53,648 bases of DNA from Anaerolineae bacterium (GCA_022072245.1 JAJVIA010000043.1:1-53648); one strand, 5' to 3'. Shown: positions 17,079 through 26,194, counted from the first letter of the stretch. Made by a program: numbers and translations. Notes: generated by a model from the letters alone, not told the origin.

Positions 17079-17498
17079 TCAAGCGGTTTTTGGTTTGGCT
17101 GAAACGCCCGCCGCGTCGAGTTTTCGAATGTTACCTTTTTTGATTTGACATTCCCAGAGGCGGACGACGCGCCAACCTTTTTGCGTCAGCGCGCGGGTAA
17201 CGCTTTTATCGCGGGCGCGATTGCGTTTGATTTTTTGCTTCCAATATCCCGCATTGGCGGCGGGCGTGACGTTGCGGCAAGTGTGTCCGTGCCAGAAACA
17301 ACCGTCCGCGAACAACGCCACGCGTTGATTTGGAAAAACAAAATCGGGACGTCCCGGCAGTTTGTAATTTCTGCGCCAGCCGGTGATGCGCCGCGCGCGA
17401 AACAGGGCAATCAATTTCATTTCGGTGGATTGATTGCCTTGCGCTTTGACCGCGCGCATGATGGCGGAGCGTTGCGGTTTGGTAAAGGTGTCAGCCAT
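17079..17498 (-). CDS. vsr: Very short patch repair endonuclease
   Basis: 139 residues from ATG 17498. Vsr nicks the T strand at T:G mismatches that arise when a 5-methylcytosine deaminates, starting repair. Visible family residues: KAQGNQSTEMKL near the N-terminus, Asp52 in GRPDFVF, and FADGCFWHGHTC with Cys67, His70, His72 and Cys74. Its ATG overlaps the end of the methyltransferase gene by eight bases (ATGGCTGA), the standard dcm-vsr coupling. The reading frame stays open further upstream inside the methylase gene, but the overlap start gives the right length and N-terminus. Confidence 0.93.
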   Translation of the reverse strand: MADTFTKPQRSAIMRAVKAQGNQSTEMKLIALFRARRITGWRRNYKLPGRPDFVFPNQRVALFADGCFWHGHTCRNVTPAANAGYWKQKIKRNRARDKSVTRALTQKGWRVVRLWECQIKKGNIRKLDAAGVSAKPKTA

Positions 17499-18456
17499 CT
17501 TGACGGTGGACGATTTCGGGACGCCAAGCCGGCAAGAAGGATTCCAAAACCGCTTTGATGAGATGCACCGGCGCGGCGTTGCCGGTTTGTTTGCGGATTT
17601 GCGTCTCGGACACGACAATTTTGAAGGTGTCGGGAAAACCTTGCAGGCGCAGCAATTCTCGCGGCGTCAAGCGGCGTTCGCCATTGACGAGCAAATAATT
17701 GTAGGACGCGCCGGCGCGCAGCGCGCACGAAAACGGATACGATGAAATATGTCCCGCTTTGTTTTCATGCCAGATGGACGGATGGGTCGTCGGCGTATGC
17801 TGCGCCCATCTTTTTTGACGGATGCGGGTCGAGGCAAGATATTTTCGGTCCACGTCGGTTTCGAGAATTTCGCTCAAGGCGGCGTAGGTTTTTTGTTTGG
17901 GCGGAAATTGAAAAGCCGTCGGCTGCGCGAAACCGACAAGGATGACACGCTCGCGTTTTTGCGGCAAACCGTAATCCAACGCGTTCAACGATTTGTAATA
18001 TACCGTATAGCCCAACTCTTGGCGCAAAATATAAAGAATCTGCGCCAGCGTTTTGCCTTGGGCGTGACCGATTAATTGTTTGACGTTTTCGAGGATGAAA
18101 CCGTCCGGTCTTTTCGCCGCCAAAATGCGGGCAATGTCGAAAAAGAGCGTGCCGCGCGCGTCGTCGAACCCTTTGCCGTTACCGATAATGCTAAAGGGCT
18201 GACACGGAAAACCGGCGAATAAAATATCGTGGTCTGGAATTGTGGCGGCGTCAATTTGGGTAATGTCGCCCGCCGGTTCCACGCCAAAATTCGCGCGGTA
18301 CGACGCGCGGGCGTACGGGTCAATTTCGCTAGAGAAAACACATTCGGCGGTCACGCCGTATTGGGAAAATACTTGGTCTGCCGCAAAGCGAAAGCCGCCG
18401 ATGCCGCAGAATAAATCTATAAAGCGAATGGGTTTGTCGTTTGAATTGGTTGCCAT
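17491..18456 (-). CDS. dcm: DNA (cytosine-5)-methyltransferase
   Basis: 321 residues from ATG 18456; TTG at 18486 and GTG at 18459 are possible alternatives. All m5C methylase motifs are present: I FIDLFCGIGGF (12-22), IV GFPCQPFS with catalytic Cys85, VI ENV (123-125), VIII QKRERVILVG, IX LTPRELLRLQGFP and X KQTGNAAP. The target-recognition segment between VIII and IX is short and its target is not predictable. It is coupled to vsr, and no restriction endonuclease gene is adjacent, so it may be an orphan methylase. It comes 41 bases after the SDR gene at the end of the pentose phosphate operon. Confidence 0.94.
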   Translation of the reverse strand: MATNSNDKPIRFIDLFCGIGGFRFAADQVFSQYGVTAECVFSSEIDPYARASYRANFGVEPAGDITQIDAATIPDHDILFAGFPCQPFSIIGNGKGFDDARGTLFFDIARILAAKRPDGFILENVKQLIGHAQGKTLAQILYILRQELGYTVYYKSLNALDYGLPQKRERVILVGFAQPTAFQFPPKQKTYAALSEILETDVDRKYLASTRIRQKRWAQHTPTTHPSIWHENKAGHISSYPFSCALRAGASYNYLLVNGERRLTPRELLRLQGFPDTFKIVVSETQIRKQTGNAAPVHLIKAVLESFLPAWRPEIVHRQDG

Positions 18457-18496
18457 CACAAGAGCTTGCGTTGTAGCGCGATACAAGTGGAATGAG

Positions 18497-19204
18497 TCAA
18501 GCGCCGCCCACGACCGGAATCCGCGCGCCGGTAATCGCGCCCGCTTCGTCGCTGCACAAAAATACGAGCGTTGCCGCGACCTCTTCGGGTTTGACCCAGC
18601 CGGTAGTTTTATTGGGTTGTTTCGCGCGTTCGGCGGGCGTGTCCAGCGCGCGCAGCAAGACCACGTTCGCGGTGATATGCTTACTTTTGAATTCGTTCGC
18701 CAGCGCGAGCGTAAAAGTTTCGAGCGCGCTTTTGGCGGTGAGATAAGCCAGCGAGCCGGGTGGAGGATTTTGCGTCACGCCGGACGAAATCGTAAGAATG
18801 CGGCCCCATTCGTTTTTGATGAGCAGCGGCGTCAACGCGCGCGCCGCATACAGCGCGGTCTGTAAATTTTCCTCGAACATGTCTTGCCACATTTCATCGG
18901 TGGTATCCAACAAGCCGCCGCCGCGATACGCGGTCGTCAAATGCGCCACAATGTCGAGGCGTCCAAACCGTTCTTGGACCGCTTGCGCTAACGCGTGCAG
19001 CGCTTGTTCATCCAGCGAGTCAGCCGCATACAGCATCACGCGCGATTCGCGATAGCCCAAAGTTTGAAACAGCGCGTCGAGCGCCGCTTGGTCCGGCGCG
19101 ACCAGAACGAGGCGCACGCCGGCATCCGCAAACGCTTTGGCAACCGCCGGACCCAATTGGCCCGTCGCGCCCATAATCACCGCTACGCGATTTGTCAGAG
19201 CCAT
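18497..19204 (-). CDS. Short-chain dehydrogenase/reductase
   Basis: 235 residues with the SDR fold: cofactor motif GATGQLG (12-18), Ser140/141 in TISSG, and the catalytic Tyr154-x3-Lys158 in AYLTAK. The usual NNAG motif is replaced by HLTT (88-91), a divergent feature. Start ATG 19204 lies 23 bases after the opcA stop, so the gene probably belongs to the pentose phosphate transcript. NAD(P)-linked oxidation of an unknown alcohol or reduction of an unknown carbonyl is expected. Confidence 0.88.
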   Translation of the reverse strand: MALTNRVAVIMGATGQLGPAVAKAFADAGVRLVLVAPDQAALDALFQTLGYRESRVMLYAADSLDEQALHALAQAVQERFGRLDIVAHLTTAYRGGGLLDTTDEMWQDMFEENLQTALYAARALTPLLIKNEWGRILTISSGVTQNPPPGSLAYLTAKSALETFTLALANEFKSKHITANVVLLRALDTPAERAKQPNKTTGWVKPEEVAATLVFLCSDEAGAITGARIPVVGGA

Positions 19205-19227
19205 AGCTTGAATGTGTTCAACGCGCG

Positions 19228-20385
19228 TTAAAACGCCAGGCGGTTGGAACCGCTCACCAAGCTGTCGAGCGCTTCCAACGCGCGATGATAATTGCGGTCG
19301 CGACGCGGCGCGTCCAATTCCGCGACCAACACGCTGCTTTCGTGCGGCACGCGCAAAGCGGCGCTGCGTTTGACGTAACGGTTGGGCGAAAGTTCTTGAA
19401 TGTCCGCCAAACCGCCCTCTATGCGCTTGACCTGAAAAATTGCGTCGGGCGCCTCGCCCGGCGTGGCGAGGCGTATGCCCGTCAATTCGCCGGGCGCGCA
19501 GTCGTTTTGTTCGCGCACGTGGATTGCGACCTCGATTTCGCGCTCGGCGCTTGCATAGCCGCGGCTGATAAATCGCGCGCGGCGCGTCATGCCGTCGCGT
19601 TCATACGAACCCGGCGCCACGCGCCAACCGAGCGAACTCGCCAGCCACGCCATCATCAAAATCGCCGCGCTCTGATTGCCGTTCAGACCCGTCGAGAATT
19701 CGATTTGCACGCGCGTAATGCGGTCGAGAAACGTCATGCTGCCGGGGTCGTCAAAAAATTGCGCGACCATTTCGCGCCACGGTCGAATGCGCTGCCAATT
19801 TATGTCGCCAAATGAAACCTGCGGATAATCCAAACGCAAACGCGCAATCGTATTGTTGACGCGTTCCGCGCGCGCGGTAAAGTGCGCCGAGTCAAATAAA
19901 ATTTGGTCCGCTTCGCCGACGAGCGCGCGAAACAAGCGGTCGTCCAAATCGGGCTGCCCCCGCCAATACAAGGCAAAGGGCAAACCGCTGACGCGCAAAC
20001 CCAACACCGCGCTCGGCATCGAATCGTATTGCGCGCCGCGCGGATAAAAATCAATTTCTTCGCCCACCTGACGCCGCGTCGCGCCCTGTTCGACGTGATA
20101 ACACGAAATGCGCGTTTCAATCCACGGCTCGCCCGGTTTGGGCGCGGCAATTAGAATCACGCGCGCGGGATTCGACGAAACGATTTGCGTGAGCAGCGTT
20201 TCCAAATTTGCGGGGTCCTGTCCGAGACCGCAAAAGACGACCAGCGTCAAGGTGCAGGCGCGCAGCATCGGTATGTCGCCCGCCATGTTATTTTGGCGCA
20301 GCGCGGTCAACTCGCGTTCGATGCGCCGCAAGTTCACCGTCTGGGGCGGGGTGTGTACAATTTCGGAAGCAAGCGCAAAAGACAT
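19228..20385 (-). CDS. opcA: Glucose-6-phosphate dehydrogenase assembly protein OpcA
   Basis: 385 residues from ATG 20385, chosen because upstream in-frame codons read through a tandem repeat. The segments IPMLRACTLTLVVFCG, ISCYHVEQGATRRQVGEEI and GLPFALYWRGQPDLDD are typical of OpcA, a redox-sensitive activator of G6PDH known from cyanobacteria and actinobacteria. It directly follows zwf, the usual arrangement. The 72-base gap to zwf contains a period-7 array and an 11-bp inverted repeat that could influence its expression. Confidence 0.9.
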   Translation of the reverse strand: MSFALASEIVHTPPQTVNLRRIERELTALRQNNMAGDIPMLRACTLTLVVFCGLGQDPANLETLLTQIVSSNPARVILIAAPKPGEPWIETRISCYHVEQGATRRQVGEEIDFYPRGAQYDSMPSAVLGLRVSGLPFALYWRGQPDLDDRLFRALVGEADQILFDSAHFTARAERVNNTIARLRLDYPQVSFGDINWQRIRPWREMVAQFFDDPGSMTFLDRITRVQIEFSTGLNGNQSAAILMMAWLASSLGWRVAPGSYERDGMTRRARFISRGYASAEREIEVAIHVREQNDCAPGELTGIRLATPGEAPDAIFQVKRIEGGLADIQELSPNRYVKRSAALRVPHESSVLVAELDAPRRDRNYHRALEALDSLVSGSNRLAF

Positions 20386-20441
20386 TTTCGATTTTTGATT
20401 TTTGATTTTCGATTTGTCAAGGCATTGGCGAATCGAAAATC
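20385..20441. repeat. Period-7 array and 11-bp inverted repeat between zwf and opcA
   Basis: Four heptamers from 20385 (TTTTCGA, TTTTTGA, TTTTTGA, TTTTCGA). GATTTTCGATT (20404-20414) is the exact reverse complement of AATCGAAAATC (20431-20441), so the array folds into an 11-bp stem with a 16-base loop. On the mRNA strand this hairpin comes just before the opcA start codon, and the first heptamer touches that ATG. Confidence 0.85.
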
Positions 20442-20457
20442 CACGCGTCAAAAATTT

Positions 20458-21993
20458 CTACAAACGCCGCCATTTGCGCCCATCGCGTTTGATGAATTCA
20501 TCGGCGGCGGCGGGCCCCCAAACGCCGGCTTCATAATTTGGAAATGCGGGCGCGGGGATATTGCGCCACGCTTCCAAAATCGGCGTAATCACCGCCCACT
20601 GCGCTTCCACTTCATCATAGCGCGTGAACAACATCGGGTCGCCCAGCATCGCGTCCAGCAGCAAACGTTCGTACGCTTCCGGCGCGACTTGCCCAAAAGC
20701 GCTGTTGTATCGAAAGTCCATATTCACGGGACGAATGCGATTGTCTTGGCCCGGAATTTTGCTCTCGATTTTTAACGTGATGCCTTCGTCGGGTTGAATG
20801 TTGAATACGAGCGTATTGGGTTCGAGCGGATTGACGCCGTTCTTGCCAAACAAAGACAGCGGCGGCAGATTGAATTCCACCGCGATTTCGGTCATGCGTT
20901 TCGGCAGACGTTTGCCGGTTCGCAAATAAAACGGCACGCCTGCCCAGCGCCAATTGTCAATGTGCAGTTTCAGCGCCACATACGTTTCTGTCACCGACGC
21001 GGCGTCCACTTCCGGTTCGGTGCGATAACCCGGTACCTGCAAGCCGCCAATCGCGCCCGCGCCGTATTGGCCGCGCAGCGTCGCGCGCGCGATTTCGTTA
21101 AAATCCAGCGGCCGAATCGCGCGCAAGACTTGGGCTTTTTCATTGCGGACTTGATCGGGCCCAAAGACCGGCGGCGGCTCCATGGTCGTCACCGCGAGCA
21201 ATTGCAGCGCGTGATTTTGAATAATATCGCGCAGCGCGCCCGCGTGGTCATAGTATTCGCCGCGCGTTTCGACGCCCACCGTTTCCGCGACGGTGATTTG
21301 CACATTATTGATGTATGTGCGATTCCAAATCGGTTCGAGGATGCCGTTGGCAAAACGAAAGACAAACAGATTTTGCACCGCTTCTTTGCCGAGATAATGG
21401 TCAATGCGATAAATCTGCGATTCGTCAAAAACCTGATGCAGGCGATGATTCAAATCCAGCGCCGACGTCAAATCGCGTCCGAACGGTTTTTCCAGAATGA
21501 TGCGCGTGTATCCGGCGCTCGTATTCAATTCCGCTTTGCCGAGCATCTCGACGATTTCGGGCATCAATTCTGGCGGCACGGCGAGATAAAAAAGGCGATT
21601 GCCCAGCGTGCCGCGTTCTTGATCAAAACGCTCCAATTCTTGTTTGAGCCGTTTGTAGCCGTCCGGGTCGTCGAGATTCGACTGCACGTAAAAGATATTT
21701 TCGTCAAACGAATCCCACGTTTCCGCCTGAATTTTTTCGCGCGAAAATTCCGCGACCGCTTGTTTGTATTCGGCGCGCATGGCGGCGTCGGTGCGCGGTT
21801 TGCGCGCGAAACCGATGATGTTAAAAACCGGCGGCATGTAATTTTCGCGCGCCAGATTGTACAACGCGGGGACGAGTTTGCGCCGCGCCAAATCGCCGGT
21901 CGCGCCAAAAATAATGATGGACGCGGGTTCCGGCGCGCGCGCGACGCGCATTCCTTCGCGCAAAGGGTTGGCTATGGTTTGAGGTTCGAGCAT
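20458..21993 (-). CDS. zwf: Glucose-6-phosphate 1-dehydrogenase
   Basis: 511 residues, the full family length. It oxidises glucose 6-phosphate to 6-phosphogluconolactone with NADP. Cofactor motif GATGDLARRK (30-39), EKPFG (168-172) and the substrate signature RIDHYLGKE (196-204) are intact. ATG at 21993, 28 bases after gnd. With gnd, tal, gluconokinase and OpcA it forms an oxidative pentose phosphate operon. No 6-phosphogluconolactonase is in the cluster. Confidence 0.97.
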   Translation of the reverse strand: MLEPQTIANPLREGMRVARAPEPASIIIFGATGDLARRKLVPALYNLARENYMPPVFNIIGFARKPRTDAAMRAEYKQAVAEFSREKIQAETWDSFDENIFYVQSNLDDPDGYKRLKQELERFDQERGTLGNRLFYLAVPPELMPEIVEMLGKAELNTSAGYTRIILEKPFGRDLTSALDLNHRLHQVFDESQIYRIDHYLGKEAVQNLFVFRFANGILEPIWNRTYINNVQITVAETVGVETRGEYYDHAGALRDIIQNHALQLLAVTTMEPPPVFGPDQVRNEKAQVLRAIRPLDFNEIARATLRGQYGAGAIGGLQVPGYRTEPEVDAASVTETYVALKLHIDNWRWAGVPFYLRTGKRLPKRMTEIAVEFNLPPLSLFGKNGVNPLEPNTLVFNIQPDEGITLKIESKIPGQDNRIRPVNMDFRYNSAFGQVAPEAYERLLLDAMLGDPMLFTRYDEVEAQWAVITPILEAWRNIPAPAFPNYEAGVWGPAAADEFIKRDGRKWRRL

Positions 21994-22021
21994 AAAATTT
22001 GACCCGTCGCTTTGGCGTCGC

Positions 22022-22930
22022 TCAGTCCGCGCTTTTCACTTCATGCCCGCCAAATTCATTGCGCAGCGCGGCGAGCACTTGGGCGCTGAACGATTCATCT
22101 TGGCGCGAAACAAAGCGTTGAATCAACGCGAGCGTAATCACGGGCGCAGGCACATCTTCCGCCATCGCCGCTTCGATGGTCCAACGCCCCTCGCCCGAAT
22201 CGGCGACCCAGCCCTTGATATTTTCCAAAGCGTTGCCGTGTTTGGAAAATGCATTCACCGCGAGGTCGAGCAGCCACGAACGCACGACGCTGCCCTGCTG
22301 CCACACCTTGCTCACCTGCAAAAGGTCGGGGCTGTATTCCGATTTTTTCAAAATCTCGAAACCTTCGCCATACGCTTGCATCATGCCGTACTCGATGCCG
22401 TTATGCACCATTTTGACAAAATGCCCCGCGCCGTGCGAACCCATCAAACCGTAATTGCCCGTCGGCGGCGCGAGCGTTTTGAAAATCGGTTCGCAAAAAT
22501 CGAACGCGCTTGATTCGCCGCCGACCATGAGCGAATATCCTTCCGTCAAACCCCACACGCCGCCGCTCACGCCCGCGTCCATGTACTGCAAACCCATTGC
22601 CTTTAATTTGGGCGCGCGGCGTTTGTCGTCGCTCCAACGCGAATTGGCGCCGTCAATCAGAATGTCGCCTTTGGACAACAAGGGCGCGACGGCGTCAATC
22701 GCATCGTCCGTCGTTTGTCCCGCGGGCAGCATGAACCACACCACGCGCGGCGATTGTTTCAACATTTGCGGCAGGGCGCTAAATTCATACGCGCCTTCCA
22801 GCCCCTGCGCCACATGCTCGTCAATTTTATTTTTACTGCGATTCCACACGACCACGCGATGCCCGCCTTGATGCAAGCGCGTCGCCATGTTGCCGCCCAT
22901 CCGTCCGAGACCGAGAATTGCCAGTTCCAT
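22022..22930 (-). CDS. gnd: 6-phosphogluconate dehydrogenase, short (GndA/YqeC-like) type
   Basis: 302 residues, matching the short decarboxylating 6PGDH class rather than the ~470-residue enzyme. N-terminal LGLGRMGGNM is the dinucleotide site; DAGVSGGVWG and the catalytic HFVKMVHNGIEYGMMQAYGEG are intact. It turns 6-phosphogluconate into ribulose 5-phosphate and CO2. The short class often prefers NAD, which would differ from the NADP use of G6PDH; this needs assay. Spacing to tal is 15 bases. Confidence 0.93.
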   Translation of the reverse strand: MELAILGLGRMGGNMATRLHQGGHRVVVWNRSKNKIDEHVAQGLEGAYEFSALPQMLKQSPRVVWFMLPAGQTTDDAIDAVAPLLSKGDILIDGANSRWSDDKRRAPKLKAMGLQYMDAGVSGGVWGLTEGYSLMVGGESSAFDFCEPIFKTLAPPTGNYGLMGSHGAGHFVKMVHNGIEYGMMQAYGEGFEILKKSEYSPDLLQVSKVWQQGSVVRSWLLDLAVNAFSKHGNALENIKGWVADSGEGRWTIEAAMAEDVPAPVITLALIQRFVSRQDESFSAQVLAALRNEFGGHEVKSAD

Positions 22931-22945
22931 TGTCGCTCCTGTGAA

Positions 22946-24037
22946 TTATTGCGCCGTTTTTTTGTTTTCGATGGCGGCGAGCAATTGCGTCATCGCCGCT
23001 TCAAATTTCACCACGCCTTCGCGCAACACTTGGTCTGTCACCGCGTTGAGCGAAACGCCCGCGGCTTGGACTGCCGCAACGGTGGCGCGCGCGGCGGCAA
23101 TGTCCGCGTCCACCGTGCGCGCGACGATGCCATGTTCGGCAAACGCGTGCATGGTTGCCAACGGCAGCGTGTTGATGGTGTGGGGCCCAATAAGCGTTTC
23201 GACGTACAACACATCGCGGTACGCGGGATTCTTGGTCGAAGTGGACGCCCACAGCGGGCGCTGGACGCGCGCGCCGCGCGCTTGCAGCGCAGACCAACGG
23301 TCGCTCATAAAAATCGCCTTGAATTTTTCATACGCGATTTGCGCGTTGGCAATCGCGAGTTTGCCATGCAAATTCGCGTTTTGTTCGCCCAACAATTGAT
23401 CCGCCAGCGTGTCAATGCGGCTCACGAAAAAACTCGCCACCGAAGCGATGCGGTCAATGGGTTTGCCTTCCGCCGCGCGGCGCTCTAGCCCGCGAATAAA
23501 TGCCCATGCCACATCTTCGTACGCCCGCACCGAAAACAGTAACGTGATATTGATATTCAAACCGTTGTACGTCGCTTGTTCAATCGCCGGCACGCCCTCT
23601 TTGGTTCCCGGAATTTTAATCATCAAATTTGGACGGTCCACGATTTGCCACAGGCGGCGCGCTTCTTGCAGCGTGCCAAGCGTGTCATACGCCAAACGCG
23701 GCGCGACTTCGATGCTGACGAAACCGTCGGCGCCCTCCGTACTGTCATACACCGCGCGAAATACATCGCACGCTGCGCGCACGTCGTCGGTCGTGAGGCG
23801 TTCGTACATGGTGGCGGTATCCATGCCTTGCGCCGCGAACGCCCGAATATCCGCGTCGTAATCGTCGCTTTCCGCAATGGCTTTTTCAAAGATGCTCGGA
23901 TTGGAGGTTTCGCCGCGCAGCGCCATGGTTTCAATCAAGTTTTTCAATTCGCCCGATTGAATTTGGCGGCGCTGCATACTGTCCAGCCACACCGATTGGC
24001 CCTGCTCCAAAAGTTGATAAAGGGGATTGTCGCTCAT
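22946..24037 (-). CDS. tal: Transaldolase
   Basis: 363 residues from ATG 24037 (the open frame upstream is not coding-like). SD-like GGGAGA precedes it. TSNPSIFEKAI near residue 45 and the Schiff-base lysine Lys141 in LMIKIPGTKEG identify it; GLNINITLLFS and DRIASVASFFVSRID complete the family pattern. It transfers a dihydroxyacetone unit between sugar phosphates and so links pentose phosphates to glycolysis. The C-terminus lacks a fused phosphoglucose isomerase that some relatives carry. Confidence 0.95.
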   Translation of the reverse strand: MSDNPLYQLLEQGQSVWLDSMQRRQIQSGELKNLIETMALRGETSNPSIFEKAIAESDDYDADIRAFAAQGMDTATMYERLTTDDVRAACDVFRAVYDSTEGADGFVSIEVAPRLAYDTLGTLQEARRLWQIVDRPNLMIKIPGTKEGVPAIEQATYNGLNINITLLFSVRAYEDVAWAFIRGLERRAAEGKPIDRIASVASFFVSRIDTLADQLLGEQNANLHGKLAIANAQIAYEKFKAIFMSDRWSALQARGARVQRPLWASTSTKNPAYRDVLYVETLIGPHTINTLPLATMHAFAEHGIVARTVDADIAAARATVAAVQAAGVSLNAVTDQVLREGVVKFEAAMTQLLAAIENKKTAQ

Positions 24038-24101
24038 GTTGGTTGGTCTCCCGAATGAAAAATAAAGAGCGCAGCGCGTAGCGTATTTTTCGTTTGGCGC
24101 T

Positions 24102-25592
24102 CTATGTTTGCAACAGCGAATGATACAACATTTTTTGCCGTTCGCGCGCGCGTTGATAAGTTTGAAAAAATTCCGCGCGCGGCGCAAACGTTTCGCCCAA
24201 CGCGGCGGGCAGCGCGGCGAAATCGGAAATTATGCCCAACGCGCGCAAAGCAATCAATGCCGCGCCGCGCGCGGACGCTTCCGCTTCGCCCGAAACGGTC
24301 ACGGGCGCGTCCAACACGTCCGCGAGAATTTGCACCCACGCGCGCGAATGTTCCAACGCCGCGCCGCTGGCGATACATGCGCGCGCGGGCGTTACCTCGC
24401 GCAGCAAATCGTAAATTGCCGCGCAACGGTACGCGAGCGCTTCCAGCGTCGCGCGCCAAATTTCGGTCGGCGTCGTCGCCAGCGTCCAACCGACCAGCGC
24501 CGCGCGCGCGTCGCCGCGATAACCGGGGCTGCGTTCGCCCGCGAAAAATGGCAAGAGCGTTAAACCGTGCGCGTCGGGCGCCATGGCTTCCAGTTCGCGT
24601 TCCAGCTCAGCGGCGGCGGGCAGTTGTAACGTGCGCGCGTAATACGCAAACACATTGCCGCCGTTATTGAGCGAGCCGCCGACGAGACCATCCGTTTCGT
24701 CCACGCGATATAACCACAAACCGCGCGGCAATTTCGCCAGCGCTTGGGCGGCGGGCAGAACGACGCGCAGCGCGCCGCTAGTGCCGATGGTGACGGCAAG
24801 GCGCGTCGCATCCACACAACCGCTGCCAAGATTTGCCAGCGCGCCGTCGCCCAACGCGGGCAGCCACACACAATTTGCCAGCGCGGGCCAGCGCGTCGCA
24901 TAAGCGCGGCGCAAACCGCGCTGCCCCGCGTATGCCGATGTGAGCGGCGAAAATTGCGCGCGCGTCACATTGGCGATTTGCAAAATTTCGTCGTCCCAAT
25001 CCAGCGTCGTCTGATTCAACAAGCCCGACCACGCGGCGAACGAATGAGATACAGCCGACTGTCCAAAAATTTTCAGCAAAAAAAATTCATACAGCGAAAC
25101 CCAGCGTTTCGCGCGCGCAAAGATTGCGGGCTGCGTTTCGCGCAGCCAGACCAACCGCGCGGGCAAATAGCTCGTGTGCAGCGGACAGCCGGTGCGCGCG
25201 TACAAAGCGTCCCACGCGTGCGCCGCGCGCAAAGCGTCCACCGCGCGCGCGTTTTGCGTATCGGCGTACAAATACGCGGGCGTGAGCGGCTCGTCGTTTT
25301 CGTCCAGCGCGAGGAGATTGGACGCGAGCGACGACGCGGCGACCGCGCCAATTTCAAAATCAATACGTGAAACGAGTTCGTCCAGCGCGTCGCCGAATGT
25401 GGCGAACAGCGCGCGCGCGTCGAATGTGGCTCTGCCGTTGTCGTCCGTATCGGCGCGATAAGCGCGGCGCGCGGCGAACCCTTGTACAGCGCGCGCGTCT
25501 GCGTCAAACAGTAGCGCGCGCAGCGACGAAGTGCCGAGGTCGAGGACGAGAACGAACGGCGGCTGCGTGTCCGCCAGTGAGATGGATGCCAT
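24102..25592 (-). CDS. FGGY-family sugar kinase, probably gluconokinase
   Basis: 496 residues. FGGY fold: phosphate motif VLDLGTSSLRALLFD near the N-terminus, GTSGALRVV and GGSLNNGGNVFAYY in the second half. The stretch TGCPLHTSYLPARLVWLRE followed by SLYEFFLLKIFG and SFAAWSGLLN is the pattern of FGGY gluconate kinases more than of xylulose or glycerol kinases. Gluconokinase makes 6-phosphogluconate, the substrate of the gnd product two genes downstream, so context agrees. It is the first gene of the pentose phosphate run; TCTACT about six bases before the ATG could be a -10. Confidence 0.82.
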   Translation of the reverse strand: MASISLADTQPPFVLVLDLGTSSLRALLFDADARAVQGFAARRAYRADTDDNGRATFDARALFATFGDALDELVSRIDFEIGAVAASSLASNLLALDENDEPLTPAYLYADTQNARAVDALRAAHAWDALYARTGCPLHTSYLPARLVWLRETQPAIFARAKRWVSLYEFFLLKIFGQSAVSHSFAAWSGLLNQTTLDWDDEILQIANVTRAQFSPLTSAYAGQRGLRRAYATRWPALANCVWLPALGDGALANLGSGCVDATRLAVTIGTSGALRVVLPAAQALAKLPRGLWLYRVDETDGLVGGSLNNGGNVFAYYARTLQLPAAAELERELEAMAPDAHGLTLLPFFAGERSPGYRGDARAALVGWTLATTPTEIWRATLEALAYRCAAIYDLLREVTPARACIASGAALEHSRAWVQILADVLDAPVTVSGEAEASARGAALIALRALGIISDFAALPAALGETFAPRAEFFQTYQRARERQKMLYHSLLQT

Positions 25593-25633
25593 ACGGAAGT
25601 AGACGCGCGCCGCGTCGGACGCGACGGCGCATT

Positions 25634-26194
25634 TTACGCGCCAAGCATTGCGGCGTGATGTTTGCGAAACTTGGCTACTTTGGGCGCGATGACGACGCGG
25701 CAGTACGGTTGAGTCGGATTATCTTTGAAATATTCCTGATGATAATCTTCGGCGGGATAAAACTGCGTCAGAGGTTCGACCTGCGTCACAAGCGGGTCGG
25801 CAAACGCGCGCGCGGCAGTCAATTCCTGAATCGTTTCCGTCGCGATGCGTTTTTGCGCGTCGTCGTGATAAAAAATTACCGAACGATATTGGTCGCCCAC
25901 ATCATTGCCTTGACGGTTCAAAGTCGTCGGGTCGTGAATGGCAAAGAAAACTTGCAAAATATCGCGGTACGAAATAATCGTCGGGTCGAATTGTATTTGA
26001 ACCACTTCGGCGTGGCCCGTCGTGTGCGCGCAAACTTGTTGATAGGTCGGGTTGGCGACGTGTCCGCCGGCATACCCGGACGTTACCGCGACGACGCCCT
26101 TGAGGTCGTCGTAAATGGCTTCGAGACACCAAAAACATCCGCCGCCCAACGTCGCTAGTTCATAGGTCGCGGGCGCGGCTTGTGCGTTATTCAT
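25634..26194 (-). CDS. msrA: Peptide methionine-S-sulfoxide reductase MsrA
   Basis: 186 residues from ATG 26194; AAAGGA nine bases upstream selects this start over TTG 26215. GGGCFWC puts the catalytic cysteine at Cys20 with Cys23 next to it. GYAGG, AEVVQIQFDP, DPTTLNRQGNDVGDQYRS and PAEDYHQEYF are all standard. It reduces methionine-S-sulfoxide in damaged proteins using thioredoxin. A further cysteine in QPYC near the C-terminus may be the resolving residue. No signal peptide. Confidence 0.96.
   Translation of the reverse strand: MNNAQAAPATYELATLGGGCFWCLEAIYDDLKGVVAVTSGYAGGHVANPTYQQVCAHTTGHAEVVQIQFDPTIISYRDILQVFFAIHDPTTLNRQGNDVGDQYRSVIFYHDDAQKRIATETIQELTAARAFADPLVTQVEPLTQFYPAEDYHQEYFKDNPTQPYCRVVIAPKVAKFRKHHAAMLGA

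Noticed and set aside
20794-22002. 402-codon plus-strand open frame opposite zwf
   Set aside because: Phe/Arg/Gln-rich shadow of the intact G6PDH gene.
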